Assembly (NCBI RefSeq): GCF_030816855.1
Contig: NZ_JAUSYK010000001.1
Coordinates: 868,001-932,000, forward strand
Origin: Arthrobacter sp. B3I4
GTDB taxonomy: Bacteria; Actinomycetota; Actinomycetes; Actinomycetales; Micrococcaceae
DNA length: 64,000 nucleotides
Direction: 5' to 3'
Shown: one piece after another, positions 20,334-29,650 of the stretch
How the letters are laid out: every line of letters begins with the position of its first letter
How positions within the stretch are numbered: the first letter of the stretch is position 1
Translations under genes and position numbers: made by a program
The notes under the pieces: generated by a model
The model's database searches: none
Seen by the model: the letters and a program-made list of their open reading frames with translations, nothing else
What the model was told of the DNA's origin: nothing

Positions 20334-22019
20334 TTACAGGCCGAGTTCTTCCAGCACCGGCAGCTTCGCGCGCACCCAGGCCCGCGCCTCGGTGGCGGTC
20401 GGGGCCGACAGGGCCAGCTTGGCCAGCTCCTGCGCCTCGGCCAGGGTGACGGTTTTCAGGACCGCTGCCACGGCGGCGATCGAACGGGCGGTCATGGACA
20501 GGGTGGTGACGCCCAGACCGGTTAGAACGACGGCGAGGGCCGGATCCGCTGCTGCCTCGCCGCACACGCCCACGGGCTTGCCGTGGCCTTCCGCGGCCGA
20601 GCCCTCGACCGTGAGGCCAACCAGCCGCAGCACCGCCGGCTGCCAGGGGGTATTGAGCGCTGCAAGCGGGCCGAGCTGCCGATCCGCTGCCATGGCGTAC
20701 TGGGTCAGGTCGTTGGTGCCCAGGCTGGCGAAGGACACCTCGCGCAGGATGGCCTCGGCCGTGAGGGCCGCCGACGGCACCTCCACCATGACGCCGGGGG
20801 TCTTGATTCCAGCCTCGGCACACAGGGAAGCGAACCGCGCGGCCTCTTCCGCTGTCGAGATCATCGGGGCCATCACCCAGACGTCCGCCTCGGAGTCCTG
20901 GTCCGCCTGCGCGATCGCCCGCAGCTGGCGTTCCAGGACGCCGGGGGTGGTGAAATCGGTCCGGTAACCACGCACGCCGAGGGCCGGGTTGGGCTCGGTG
21001 GCGTCGGTCAGGAACGGCAGCGGCTTGTCGGCGCCGGCATCCAGGGTGCGGAGTACGACCTTCTTGCCGGGGAAGGCGTCGAAGACACCCTTGTACGCGG
21101 CCGCCTGCTCCTCTACGGTCGGTTCCGTGTCGCGTTCAAGGAAACAGAACTCGGTCCGGAACAGGCCCACGCCCTGGGCATTCAGCCGTGCGGCGGCCAC
21201 GGCGTCCTTGGCGCCCCCGACGTTGGCGAGCAGCGGCACGAGGTGGCCATCCGCCGTCGCGCCGGTTCCATCAAACTCCGCCAGCAACGAGGCGGTCGCA
21301 GCCCACTGCTCCGCGGCTGCGCGCTGGGCGGCCTCCGGTTCCGCCGTGATGGTGCCCGCGGCGCCGTCAACGAAGACCTCGGTGCCGTCCGGCAGAGCGT
21401 CCACGCCGGCTGCGGCGACGACGGCGGGCAGGCCGAGCGAGCGGGCGATGATCGCGGTGTGCGACTGGGGTCCACCGCCGGCCGTGAGCAGCGCCAGCAC
21501 CTTCTCCGGATCGAGCGTGGCCGTATCCGCCGGTGCGAGATCCTCCGCAATGAGGATGAACGGCGTCGGGGAGGAGGGGATACCCGGGGCTGGAACACCC
21601 CGCAGTTCGGCCACGATCCGCGCCCGGACGTCCAGGACGTCCGTGGCACGCTCAGCCATGTAGCCGCCCAGGTTGTGCAGCATCTCGGAGACGGAGGCGC
21701 CCGCCTCCCAGATGGCCCGCTGGTTGGAGGTGCCGCGGCCTATCAGCTTTGCCGCGGACTTCAGCAGCATGGTGTCTGTGGCCATCAGCGCCGTCGCCTC
21801 CAGCACCGCTTTGCCGTCACCGCTGACGGTTTCGGCCCGGGCTTTGAGCTCGTCGTGCACTGCCTTGGCTGCGGTCTTGAGGGCCGCCGCCGCGTCCTCG
21901 GCGGTGACGCCGGTCGGCAGCTGTTCACCCGCCGGCGGCTCACTGACCGGTTTCGGCATTTGACGGATGGTGCCGATAATCCGGCCGGGGCTGACGCCTA
22001 CTCCTTGGAAGTTCTGCAC
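20334..22019 (-). CDS. ptsI: PTS enzyme I (phosphoenolpyruvate-protein phosphotransferase)
   Basis: Transfers phosphate from PEP to HPr, the first step of all PTS sugar uptake. The phosphorylated histidine is H187 in GGGPQSHTAIIARSLGLPAVV. The PEP-binding barrel shows GLFRTEFCFLERD, ALGVRGYRTDF and the acid/base cysteine in PVGVCGEAAADP. At 561 residues it is a normal EI. GTG start with AGGA six bases upstream. It is divergent from the TetR-mtlA-mtlD cluster, so general PTS and mannitol uptake are clustered. The HPr gene (ptsH) is not in the window. Confidence 0.95.
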   Translation of the reverse strand: MQNFQGVGVSPGRIIGTIRQMPKPVSEPPAGEQLPTGVTAEDAAAALKTAAKAVHDELKARAETVSGDGKAVLEATALMATDTMLLKSAAKLIGRGTSNQRAIWEAGASVSEMLHNLGGYMAERATDVLDVRARIVAELRGVPAPGIPSSPTPFILIAEDLAPADTATLDPEKVLALLTAGGGPQSHTAIIARSLGLPAVVAAAGVDALPDGTEVFVDGAAGTITAEPEAAQRAAAEQWAATASLLAEFDGTGATADGHLVPLLANVGGAKDAVAAARLNAQGVGLFRTEFCFLERDTEPTVEEQAAAYKGVFDAFPGKKVVLRTLDAGADKPLPFLTDATEPNPALGVRGYRTDFTTPGVLERQLRAIAQADQDSEADVWVMAPMISTAEEAARFASLCAEAGIKTPGVMVEVPSAALTAEAILREVSFASLGTNDLTQYAMAADRQLGPLAALNTPWQPAVLRLVGLTVEGSAAEGHGKPVGVCGEAAADPALAVVLTGLGVTTLSMTARSIAAVAAVLKTVTLAEAQELAKLALSAPTATEARAWVRAKLPVLEELGL

Positions 22020-22174
22020 TGAATGTCCTCGTTCCCTGCGGTGAGCCAGTAAATCGGTTCAGGTGCCGCCGCTGATCCGCTTATGCCTACATTTCCTGTG
22101 GCTGTCCGCTTCGTCAACCGGCCACCCGTTGCACGTCAACGGGGTCCCTGAAAAAGTCTATGTGATGCACTTCA

Positions 22175-22189
22175 TATAGCGTTGCTATA
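22175..22189. promoter_or_regulatory. Candidate TetR operator before the mannitol cluster
   Basis: TATAGC (22175-22180), GTT spacer, GCTATA (22184-22189): a perfect 15-bp palindrome 19 bases before the TetR start and 156 bases from the divergent ptsI start. Its TATA-like halves could overlap a -10 element, so binding would block transcription. Inferred autoregulatory site. Confidence 0.5.
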
Positions 22190-22207
22190 GGTGCTAGGGT
22201 AGCGGCT

Positions 22208-22933
22208 ATGAGTATCGATGGCCAGCTGCCGCCCAAGGTGCGGCTGCTCCGAGCAGCGGCCGGATTGCTGGCCAAGTCGGGAGGAGCCGCAGTCTCCACG
22301 CGGCAGATCACCCAGCTGGCGGGTGTCACTGCGCCCACCCTCTACCATCACTTCGGCGACAAGGAAGGTTTGTTTGACGCTGTCGTCGCCGCCGGTTTTG
22401 AGGAGTACGTCGCGGGGGAGAGGGACTTTGCCCCGTCCGGGCAGCCGCTGGAGGACATTCGGCGGATGTGGGACCAGCACGTGCAGTTCGGGCTTAAGCA
22501 GCCGGAGCTGTACCTGGTCATGTTCGGCAACATCCGCCCGGAAAGCCGTCCCGCCGTCGTCGCCGACGCCGAGGCGCTGATGGAGGAAATGCTCAACAAG
22601 GCAGCCGTGGCCGGGCAGCTCGCGGTACCGCCCAAGGAGGCCGCCCGGAGCATCCTGGCTGCCAACGTCGGCGTGACCCTGATGCTCATCACCGAGAAGG
22701 CGCCGGAGCGCAACCTCGAGCTCTCCACCATGACCCGCGACGCGATGATCTTTGCCGTCTCCACGGAGCAGGCCCGGGAAGCCGAGCCCGACTCCGGAAA
22801 GTCGCCGGTCGTGGTGGCGGCGATCGCCTTGAACGCGGCCCTGCAGGCCTCGCACTCGGACCAGCTCTCCAGCTCGGAACTCAAGCTCTTCCTCGAATGG
22901 CTTCACCGGATCTCTACCAGCTCCACCAGTTAG
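22208..22933 (+). CDS. TetR/AcrR family regulator, probable mannitol-operon regulator
   Basis: A 241-residue TetR-type protein; the HTH reads RQITQLAGVTAPTLYHHFGDKEGL. The C-terminal region ends in an extra stretch (SSSELKLFLEWLHRISTSSTS) longer than average. It is the first gene of a cluster with mtlA (58 bases downstream) and mtlD, and faces ptsI. By position it should control mannitol uptake, which is commonly handled by other regulator families (MtlR) elsewhere; that link is inference. The palindrome at 22175-22189 is the likely binding site. Confidence 0.8.
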   Translation: MSIDGQLPPKVRLLRAAAGLLAKSGGAAVSTRQITQLAGVTAPTLYHHFGDKEGLFDAVVAAGFEEYVAGERDFAPSGQPLEDIRRMWDQHVQFGLKQPELYLVMFGNIRPESRPAVVADAEALMEEMLNKAAVAGQLAVPPKEAARSILAANVGVTLMLITEKAPERNLELSTMTRDAMIFAVSTEQAREAEPDSGKSPVVVAAIALNAALQASHSDQLSSSELKLFLEWLHRISTSSTS

Positions 22934-22991
22934 CTCGTCGAAAATATCGGACAATCCTGCGGTGCAGCAGGAATCACGGTTAGGAAATCAC

Positions 22992-25001
22992 ATGGCAACA
23001 GAGACAGTTGCAAAACCCCGGAGCAGCGTGCGGGTTGGCGTCCAGAAGTTCGGCACCTTCCTGTCCGGCATGATCATGCCGAACATCGGTGCCTTTATCG
23101 CCTGGGGCATTATCACCGCCTTCTTCATCCCGGCCGGCTTCACCCCCAACGGCGACCTGGCCAAACTGGTCGGCCCGATGATCACCTACCTGCTGCCGCT
23201 GCTGATCGGCTACACCGGCGGCCGGATGGTCTATGGCGTGCGCGGCGGCGTCGTCGGCGCGGTCGCCACCATGGGCGTGATTGTCGGAACGGACATCCCG
23301 ATGTTCATCGGCGCCATGATCATGGGCCCGCTGACGGCGTGGCTGTTGAAGAAGCTCGAAAGCCTCTGGGAGAACAAGGTCAAGCCCGGCTTCGAGATGC
23401 TGATCGACAACTTCACCGCGGGCATCGTCTCGGCCATCATGGCCATCTTCGGCATGCTGGTGATCGGCCCGATCGTGAAGAGCTTCAGCAACGGCGCGAG
23501 TGCCGTCGTCGAGTTCCTGGTCAACAACGGCCTGCTGCCGTTCACGAGCATCTTCATCGAGCCGGCGAAGGTCCTGTTCCTGAATAACGCCGTCAACCAC
23601 GGCATCCTGACCCCGCTGGGCACGGAGCAGGCGCTCGCGCAGGGCAAGTCCATCCTCTTCCTGCTCGAGGCCAACCCCGGCCCGGGCGTCGGCATCCTGC
23701 TGGCTTACATGGTCTTCGGCAAGGGCATGGCCAAAGCCTCGGCCCCCGGCGCGGCGCTGATCCAGTTCGTCGGCGGCATCCACGAAATCTACTTCCCGTT
23801 CGTGCTGATGAAGCCGATCATCATCCTCGCCGCGATCGGCGGCGGCATGACCGGTATCTTCACCCTCGTCCTGACCGGCGCGGGCCTGCGCTCGCCGGCG
23901 GCCCCCGGCAGCATTCTCGCGGTATTCGCTGCTACTCCGGCGGACAGCTTCTTTGGTGTGGCTTTGTCCGTGCTGCTGGCAGCGACCGTGTCCTTCCTGA
24001 TCGCCTCCGTCATTCTCAAGGCCAGCAAGGACGTCGAGGGTGACGAACTCGGTGAGGCCACCACCCGGATGGAGGCCATGAAGGGCAAAAAGAGCTCCGT
24101 CTCGTCAGCCCTCGCGGGTGCGGGTGCGGGTGCCGGCGCCGGCGGTGTTGCGGTGCTGGCCGGGCCGGTCAAGAACATCGTCTTTGCCTGCGACGCTGGC
24201 ATGGGATCCAGTGCCATGGGCGCCTCGGTGCTGCGGAACAAGATCAAGGCTGCCGGTTACCCGGACGTCAAGGTCACGAACTCCGCCATCGCGAACCTCA
24301 GCGACAGCTACGACGTCGTCATCACGCACCAGGACCTGACGGAGCGGGCCAAGCCCGCAACCTCCAGCGCCGTGCACGTCTCGGTGGATAACTTCATGAA
24401 CTCGCCCCGGTACGACGAGATCGTGGACCTGGTCCGCAGCAGCAACGCGCCGGCGGACGCCTCCGGGGTCGGCGCTCCGGGGACGACGTCAGGCACTGCG
24501 GCGGCAGGCGGAGCTGCCGGTGCCTCTGCGGCAACGGTCGTGACCACCGAACCTGAAGCGGCAGGACCGTCCGGCATCCTGGCGGCCGACAGCGTGGTCC
24601 TCAGCGGCAGCGCGGCCACGCGGGACGCCGCGATCGACGAGGCCGGACGGCTGCTGCTGGACCGCGGCGCCGTCGACGCCGGCTACCTGGACGCCATGCA
24701 CGAGCGTGAGGAGTCCGTCTCCACGTATATGGGCAGCTACCTCGCAATCCCCCACGGCACCAACGCCGCCAAGGACCACATCCGGAAGTCCGCAGTCTCG
24801 GTGGTCCGCTACCCGAACGGCATCGACTGGAACGGCAAAGAGGTCAAGTTCGTCGTCGGCGTCGCCGGCGTCAACAACGAGCACCTCCAGATCCTGTCCT
24901 CCATTGCCAAGGTCTTCACCAACAAGGCCCAGGTCGCGCAGCTGGAGGCGGCCACCACCGTCGATGAAGTGCTCGACCTGTTCGGAAAGGTCAATTCCTA
25001 G
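22992..25001 (+). CDS. mtlA: PTS mannitol-specific EIICBA
   Basis: Membrane permease and phosphotransferase taking up mannitol as mannitol-1-phosphate. Order of domains in 669 residues: EIIC (about 15-345, many membrane spans; GGIHEIYFPFVLMKP is the family signature), a Gly/Ala linker (AGAGAGAGAGG), EIIB with the phosphocysteine C400 in FACDAGMGSS, a second Ala/Gly/Thr linker, and EIIA with the phosphohistidine H588 in IPHGTNAAKDHI. A full-length CBA fusion as in E. coli MtlA. The ATG at 22992 with AGGA upstream is preferred to an ATG ten codons earlier. The stop TAG shares its last base with the mtlD start. Confidence 0.95.
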   Translation: MATETVAKPRSSVRVGVQKFGTFLSGMIMPNIGAFIAWGIITAFFIPAGFTPNGDLAKLVGPMITYLLPLLIGYTGGRMVYGVRGGVVGAVATMGVIVGTDIPMFIGAMIMGPLTAWLLKKLESLWENKVKPGFEMLIDNFTAGIVSAIMAIFGMLVIGPIVKSFSNGASAVVEFLVNNGLLPFTSIFIEPAKVLFLNNAVNHGILTPLGTEQALAQGKSILFLLEANPGPGVGILLAYMVFGKGMAKASAPGAALIQFVGGIHEIYFPFVLMKPIIILAAIGGGMTGIFTLVLTGAGLRSPAAPGSILAVFAATPADSFFGVALSVLLAATVSFLIASVILKASKDVEGDELGEATTRMEAMKGKKSSVSSALAGAGAGAGAGGVAVLAGPVKNIVFACDAGMGSSAMGASVLRNKIKAAGYPDVKVTNSAIANLSDSYDVVITHQDLTERAKPATSSAVHVSVDNFMNSPRYDEIVDLVRSSNAPADASGVGAPGTTSGTAAAGGAAGASAATVVTTEPEAAGPSGILAADSVVLSGSAATRDAAIDEAGRLLLDRGAVDAGYLDAMHEREESVSTYMGSYLAIPHGTNAAKDHIRKSAVSVVRYPNGIDWNGKEVKFVVGVAGVNNEHLQILSSIAKVFTNKAQVAQLEAATTVDEVLDLFGKVNS

Positions 25002-26149
25002 TGAAGGCTGTACATTTCGGAGCCGGAAACATCGGCCGCGGGTTTGTCGGACTGCTGCTGCATGACGCCGGGTACGAGGTGGTGTTCGCGGATGTCGCGG
25101 AGGCCCTCATCACCCAGCTCGCCGAGGCGGACACTTATCAGGTCCATGAGGTGGGGGACGACCCGGCCGTGCGGACCGTGGACAACTTCCGCGCGTTGAA
25201 CTCCGGCACCCAGGAAGCCGACGTCGTCCGGGAGATCGCGACGGCGGACATCGTCACCACCGCCGTCGGGCCGCACATCCTGAAGTTCGTGGCGCCGGTC
25301 ATCGCCAAGGGGATCGCGGCCCGGGCGGCGGACCTGGCGCCGCTGCAGGTCATGGCCTGCGAAAACGCCATCAACGCGACCGACATCCTGAAATCCGAAA
25401 TTACTGCCCAATGGGATCCGGCCGCCGGGTCCCTGGCTGACGCGGCCGTGTTCGCCAACACGGCGGTGGACCGGATCGTGCCCAACCAGGAAGCCGGGCA
25501 GGGCCTGGACGTCACGGTGGAGACGTTTTATGAGTGGGTCATCGACCGTACTCCGTTCAGCGGCAACCAGCCGGTCATTCCGGGGGCCACCTTCGTCGAT
25601 GACCTTGCGCCCTACATCGAGCGCAAGCTCTTTACGGTGAACACCGGGCACGCCGCCGCGGCCTACTTCGGTTTCGACGCGGGCCTGGCCAAGATAGCCG
25701 AGGCGATGGCGGACCAGGACGTCGCCGCCGATGTGCGGGCGGTGCTGGATGAGACCAAGGAACTGCTGGTGGCCAAGCATGGCTTCAACCGCGAGGAGCA
25801 GGAAGCCTACGTGCAGAAGATCCTCGGACGCTTCTCCAACCCCCACCTGCCGGACACCGTAAACCGGGTCGGCAGGGCGCCACTGCGCAAACTCAGCCGG
25901 CACGAGCGGTTCGTCGGCCCCGCGGCCGAGCTGGCGGAGCGCGGCATCGTTCCGGAAGCGCTGCTGGGGGCGATGGCCGCCGCGCTGCGCTTCAACGACC
26001 CGGCCGACGCCGAGGCCGTTGAGCTCGCGCAGATCCTGAACTCCTCCACCCCGGAGGACGCCGCAGCCAGGATTACCGGCCTGGACGCCCAGCACCCGTT
26101 GTTTCCGGCGGTCTGTGCTCTCGTGGCGGAAGCCAAAGCCGCCGTCTAG
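25001..26149 (+). CDS. mtlD: Mannitol-1-phosphate 5-dehydrogenase
   Basis: Oxidises mannitol-1-phosphate to fructose-6-phosphate with NAD. N-terminal MKAVHFGAGNIGRGFVGLLLHDAGYEV is the hallmark of the family, and ACENAINATD plus GHAAAAYFGF are conserved catalytic-domain segments. The 382-residue length is standard. The GTG start overlaps the last base of mtlA, so translation is coupled. It completes the route from external mannitol to glycolysis. A strong terminator hairpin follows. Confidence 0.95.
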   Translation: MKAVHFGAGNIGRGFVGLLLHDAGYEVVFADVAEALITQLAEADTYQVHEVGDDPAVRTVDNFRALNSGTQEADVVREIATADIVTTAVGPHILKFVAPVIAKGIAARAADLAPLQVMACENAINATDILKSEITAQWDPAAGSLADAAVFANTAVDRIVPNQEAGQGLDVTVETFYEWVIDRTPFSGNQPVIPGATFVDDLAPYIERKLFTVNTGHAAAAYFGFDAGLAKIAEAMADQDVAADVRAVLDETKELLVAKHGFNREEQEAYVQKILGRFSNPHLPDTVNRVGRAPLRKLSRHERFVGPAAELAERGIVPEALLGAMAAALRFNDPADAEAVELAQILNSSTPEDAAARITGLDAQHPLFPAVCALVAEAKAAV

Positions 26150-26167
26150 CTGTACCTGCTGCACCGC

Positions 26168-26214
26168 AAACGACGGACCCTCCCTCACATCAAGTGAAGG
26201 AGGGTCCGTCGTTT
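26168..26214. terminator. Strong bidirectional terminator
   Basis: Arms of 21 bases (26168-26188 and 26194-26214) pair with one mismatch around a 5-base loop. The left arm begins AAACGACGGACCC and the right arm ends GGGTCCGTCGTTT, giving an A-tract on one side and a T-tract on the other. It lies between the convergent mtlD and cycA genes and should stop transcripts from both. Confidence 0.9.
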
Positions 26215-26268
26215 AAGCTGTGGAGCTGAGGTAGCGTCGGCCGCTGGCCTGCCGGAGTTGCGGGAGCG

Positions 26269-27735
26269 TCAGGCGCGGACGGCAGCGGTGGTTTCGGCGT
26301 CGGCCATGGCGTTCCACTCGGCCACGCGTGCCTGGTGCAGCGGCGAACGTCGGACGACGGCGTAGGCCACACCGAGGATGGCAAACCACACCGGCGTCAC
26401 CAGCAGGGCCACCAGGGTGTCCGGCTGCGTGGTCAGTGCCCAGACCAGGAAGGCGAAGAAGGCAAAGACGACCCACACCATCGGAATGCCACCGGGCATC
26501 TTGAACGTGGAGGACGTGTGCAGCTGCGGACGGCGCTTCCGGAACACCAGGTAGCTGGCCAGGATGATGCTCCAGACAAACATGAAGCAGACGGCTGAGA
26601 CTGTGGTGACCATGTCGAAGGCGACGCCGACGTCCTTGCCCGCGTAGAGCAGGGCAACGCCGGCGAGCAGCAGCACGCAGGACAGGAACAGCGCGTTCTG
26701 CGGGACCTTGCGGCTGGAGAGCCGGCCGAAGAGCTTGGGCGCGTCGCCGTCGTTCGCCAGTCCGTACACCATCCGGGAGGTGGAGTAGATGCCGGAGTTG
26801 GCCGAGGACATCGCGGACGTCAGCACCACGAGGTTGACCACGGTGGCGGCCATGCCGAGGCCGGCAAGGGAGAACATGGCGATAAACGGGCTCTGGCCGG
26901 CCTTGAAACCGGTCCACGGGGTGACCGACATCAGGATGATCAGGGCGCCGACATAGAACAGCATGACGCGTAGCGGGATGGCGTTGATCGCCCGCGGCAG
27001 GTTGTGCTCCGGGTTCTTGGTTTCGGCCGCGGCGGTGCCCACCAGCTCGATTCCCACGAACGCGAAGACGGCGATCTGGAAACCGGCAACGAAGCCCATG
27101 AACTCCTTGGGGAAGAAGCCGCCATGGTTCCAGAGGTTGCTGAAGCTGGCGGTGCCGGCGTTGGACTGGAAGCCGGTGAAGATCATGACCAGGCCCACGA
27201 CGATCAGCGCCACGATGGCCACGATCTTAATCAGGGCGAACCAGAACTCCGTCTCACCGAAGGCCTTCACCGTCGGCAGGTTCAGCAGCAGCAGGATGAT
27301 GATGGTCGCGATTCCCGGAACCCATAGCTGGATTCCGGGCCACAGCTGATCGGCGTAACCGGCGATCGCGATCACGTCGGCGACGCCGGTGACCACCCAG
27401 CAGAACCAGTAGGTCCAGCCGGTGAAGAAACCGGCCCAGGGACCCAGCAGGTCGCCGGCGAAGTCGCTGAAGGACTTGTAGTTCAGGTTGGACAGCAGCA
27501 ACTGGCCCATGGCTCGCATGACGAAGAACAGCATGAAGCCGATGATCATGTAGACGAAGATCACGGACGGTCCGGCGACCGAGATGGTCTTGCCGGAGCC
27601 CATGAAGAGTCCGGTACCGATGGCGCCGCCGATGGCGAGCAGCTGGATGTGCCGGTTGCTCAGCGAGCGGGCGAGATGGGGCTCAGTGTCCCGGCTGGAG
27701 GCAGCTCGCTGCTCCGCCGTTGTCTGTTGGGGCAT
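26269..27735 (-). CDS. cycA: D-serine/D-alanine/glycine-type amino acid permease
   Basis: Twelve-span APC-superfamily amino acid:proton symporter. By eye it tracks E. coli CycA through most of its length, e.g. SNRHIQLLAIGGAIGTGLFM, GSGKTISVAGPSVIFVYMII, GWTYWFCWVVTGVADVIAIA and the segment around FVGIELVGTAAAETKNPE. The first 25 residues are variable. 488 residues. Lies convergent to mtlD and divergent from the MarR gene. Related GABA and aromatic permeases are alternatives, but the CycA-like TM3 tryptophan cluster is specific enough to prefer this call. Confidence 0.85.
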   Translation of the reverse strand: MPQQTTAEQRAASSRDTEPHLARSLSNRHIQLLAIGGAIGTGLFMGSGKTISVAGPSVIFVYMIIGFMLFFVMRAMGQLLLSNLNYKSFSDFAGDLLGPWAGFFTGWTYWFCWVVTGVADVIAIAGYADQLWPGIQLWVPGIATIIILLLLNLPTVKAFGETEFWFALIKIVAIVALIVVGLVMIFTGFQSNAGTASFSNLWNHGGFFPKEFMGFVAGFQIAVFAFVGIELVGTAAAETKNPEHNLPRAINAIPLRVMLFYVGALIILMSVTPWTGFKAGQSPFIAMFSLAGLGMAATVVNLVVLTSAMSSANSGIYSTSRMVYGLANDGDAPKLFGRLSSRKVPQNALFLSCVLLLAGVALLYAGKDVGVAFDMVTTVSAVCFMFVWSIILASYLVFRKRRPQLHTSSTFKMPGGIPMVWVVFAFFAFLVWALTTQPDTLVALLVTPVWFAILGVAYAVVRRSPLHQARVAEWNAMADAETTAAVRA

Positions 27736-27846
27736 GTCAACAATCCTTAGTACGGTCCGCCGGTTAGGTGACGGCGGTTACAAATCAGCCTTTCTAAAGT
27801 ACAGCGTTAGCGAGGCTGACGCGTCATCGGACCCGCAGCTTGACCA

Positions 27847-27875
27847 TTAGGGAGCCTAACTGTTAGGCTTCCTAA
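27847..27875. promoter_or_regulatory. Tandem MarR-type operator abutting the marR start codon
   Basis: Two perfect palindromes TTAGG-nnn-CCTAA: 27847-27859 (spacer GAG) and 27863-27875 (spacer CTT), repeating every 16 bases. The inner halves also form a palindrome with each other (CCTAAC-T-GTTAGG, 27855-27867). The second site ends two bases before the ATG of the MarR gene. Autoregulation by occluding the start of transcription is the obvious reading. Confidence 0.75.
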
Positions 27876-27877
27876 CT

Positions 27878-28342
27878 ATGAGCGACCACCCCGACCAGGC
27901 AGATGCAGCCCTGCTCGAACTTTCCCGGGACTTCCGTGAGGCTTTGCGCCACAGTATCTATCTGGTGCGGCGGCTGGACGCCGACGGCGAACTCAGCGCC
28001 GCCCAGCTCAGCACGCTGAAGATGCTGCTGGACAGCGCCGACGACGGCGGCGTCCGGGTCGGTGAAATCGCCCGTAACCTCGGCGTCAAGGTGCCCAGTG
28101 CGACCGAGCAGATCATCAAGCTTGAGCGGGCTGGGCTGGTCCGGCGCGAGATTGATCCGGCCGACTCCCGGGCCGTGCGCGTCAACCTCACCCGAGAGGG
28201 CCATACCGCCGTCGAATCCGCCAACACCCGCCGCAACGAAGTGATGGCAGGGATTCTCGGCACCCTTACGGACCAGGAACGGAAGGCCCTCGCTGACGCC
28301 CTCCCGGTGATCGGCAGGATCAACGACTCAGTCCAGCCCTAA
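27878..28342 (+). CDS. MarR family transcriptional regulator
   Basis: A 154-residue winged-helix repressor. The recognition region reads RVGEIARNLGVKVPSATEQI followed by the wing KLERAGLVRREIDPADSRAV, a standard MarR pattern including the conserved D-x-R at the wing tip. No ribosome site can be placed between the operator and the ATG, so the transcript may be leaderless. The MFS efflux gene follows 49 bases later on the same strand, so this is probably a self-regulated drug or metabolite efflux operon. Ligand unknown. Confidence 0.88.
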   Translation: MSDHPDQADAALLELSRDFREALRHSIYLVRRLDADGELSAAQLSTLKMLLDSADDGGVRVGEIARNLGVKVPSATEQIIKLERAGLVRREIDPADSRAVRVNLTREGHTAVESANTRRNEVMAGILGTLTDQERKALADALPVIGRINDSVQP

Positions 28343-28391
28343 CAGCCAGGCCAGCAGCCTGGACCGAACCACAACGCAAGGAGCGCCCTCC

Positions 28392-29618
28392 ATGGACGGC
28401 CAGCTCACGGCACCCGCGCCGGAAGCAACCTCAACCCTCGAGGCCGAAAAGGCCTCCCTACTCAAGCAGCCCAAGGCAGTCTGGGCCACCGCCCTGGCCG
28501 CGGTGTTCGCCTTCATGGGCATCGGGCTGGTGGATCCCATCCTGCCGGCCATCGCCAAGAACCTGGACGCCAGCCCCAGCCAGGTCTCGCTGCTGTTCAC
28601 CAGCTACTTTCTGGTCACCGCGATCGCGATGCTGGTGACCGGTTTCGTCTCCTCCCGGATCGGCGGCAAGCGCACGCTGCTGACCGGCCTCGCCATCATC
28701 GTCGTGTTCGCCTCCCTTTCCGGCATTTCCGGCAGTGTGAGTGAACTGGTCGGATTCCGCGCCGGCTGGGGCCTGGGCAACGCACTCTTCGTCGCCACCG
28801 CGCTCGCCGTGATCGTCGGCGTTGCCAGCGGCGGTGCGGGAACGGCCATCATCCTCTACGAGGCGGCGCTGGGCTTGGGCATCTCGCTCGGTCCGCTGCT
28901 GGGCGCCCTGCTCGGCGGCTGGCAGTGGCGCGCCCCGTTCTTCGGCACCGCGGTGCTGATGGCGTCGGCCTTCATCGCCCTGATCGCCTTGCTGCCCCGG
29001 ACGCCGCTGCCGGAACGCAAAGTCCGGCTGCGGGATCCGTTGCTGGCGCTGGGTCACAAGGGGCTGCGCACGACGGCGGCCAGCGGGCTCTTCTACAACT
29101 ACGGCTTCTTCACCATCCTCGCCTTCACGCCGTTCATTCTTGGCATGGATGCGTACGGCATCGGCGGCGTGTTCTTTGGCTGGGGCGTCGCGGTGGCCGT
29201 CTTCTCGGTCTTCGTGGCACCGGCGCTGCAGCGGCGCTTCGGCGCCGTCCGGGTGCTCAGCGGCACCCTGGCACTGCTCCTGCTGGACCTTGTCGGTCTC
29301 GGGCTGGCCGCGGGGCATTCGGTTCCCGCCGTCGTCGTCCTTGTGGTGGTCTCCGGCGCGCTATTGGGGATCAACAACACCATCTACACCGAACTGGCGA
29401 TGGGCGTGTCCGATTCGCCGCGGCCGGTGGCCTCCGCCGGATACAACTTCGTGCGCTGGATGGGCGGTGCGCTGGCGCCGTTCGCCGCTGCCCAGCTGGG
29501 CGAGCACTTCGGGCCGCAGGTTCCGTTCTTCGCGGCCGCAGCTGCCATGGCCCTGGCGATCGCCGTCGTCGTGGGCGGACGCCGCTACCTCAGCTCGCAC
29601 GAGCCGCACCTGGTCTAA
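28392..29618 (+). CDS. MFS efflux transporter (DHA1-like)
   Basis: Twelve-span major-facilitator protein of 408 residues. After a 28-residue cytoplasmic tail, the first span is WATALAAVFAFMGIGLVDPI. The motif between spans 2 and 3 reads GFVSSRIGGKRTLL, a GxxxDRxGRR-type sequence with the Asp replaced by Ser. It is co-directional with and probably repressed by the upstream MarR protein. Likely drug/proton antiporter; specificity unknown. It ends 32 bases before a large perfect inverted repeat. Confidence 0.85.
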   Translation: MDGQLTAPAPEATSTLEAEKASLLKQPKAVWATALAAVFAFMGIGLVDPILPAIAKNLDASPSQVSLLFTSYFLVTAIAMLVTGFVSSRIGGKRTLLTGLAIIVVFASLSGISGSVSELVGFRAGWGLGNALFVATALAVIVGVASGGAGTAIILYEAALGLGISLGPLLGALLGGWQWRAPFFGTAVLMASAFIALIALLPRTPLPERKVRLRDPLLALGHKGLRTTAASGLFYNYGFFTILAFTPFILGMDAYGIGGVFFGWGVAVAVFSVFVAPALQRRFGAVRVLSGTLALLLLDLVGLGLAAGHSVPAVVVLVVVSGALLGINNTIYTELAMGVSDSPRPVASAGYNFVRWMGGALAPFAAAQLGEHFGPQVPFFAAAAAMALAIAVVVGGRRYLSSHEPHLV

Positions 29619-29650
29619 ACCTCCCACACAGCCACACAGCCGCGCGAGAA

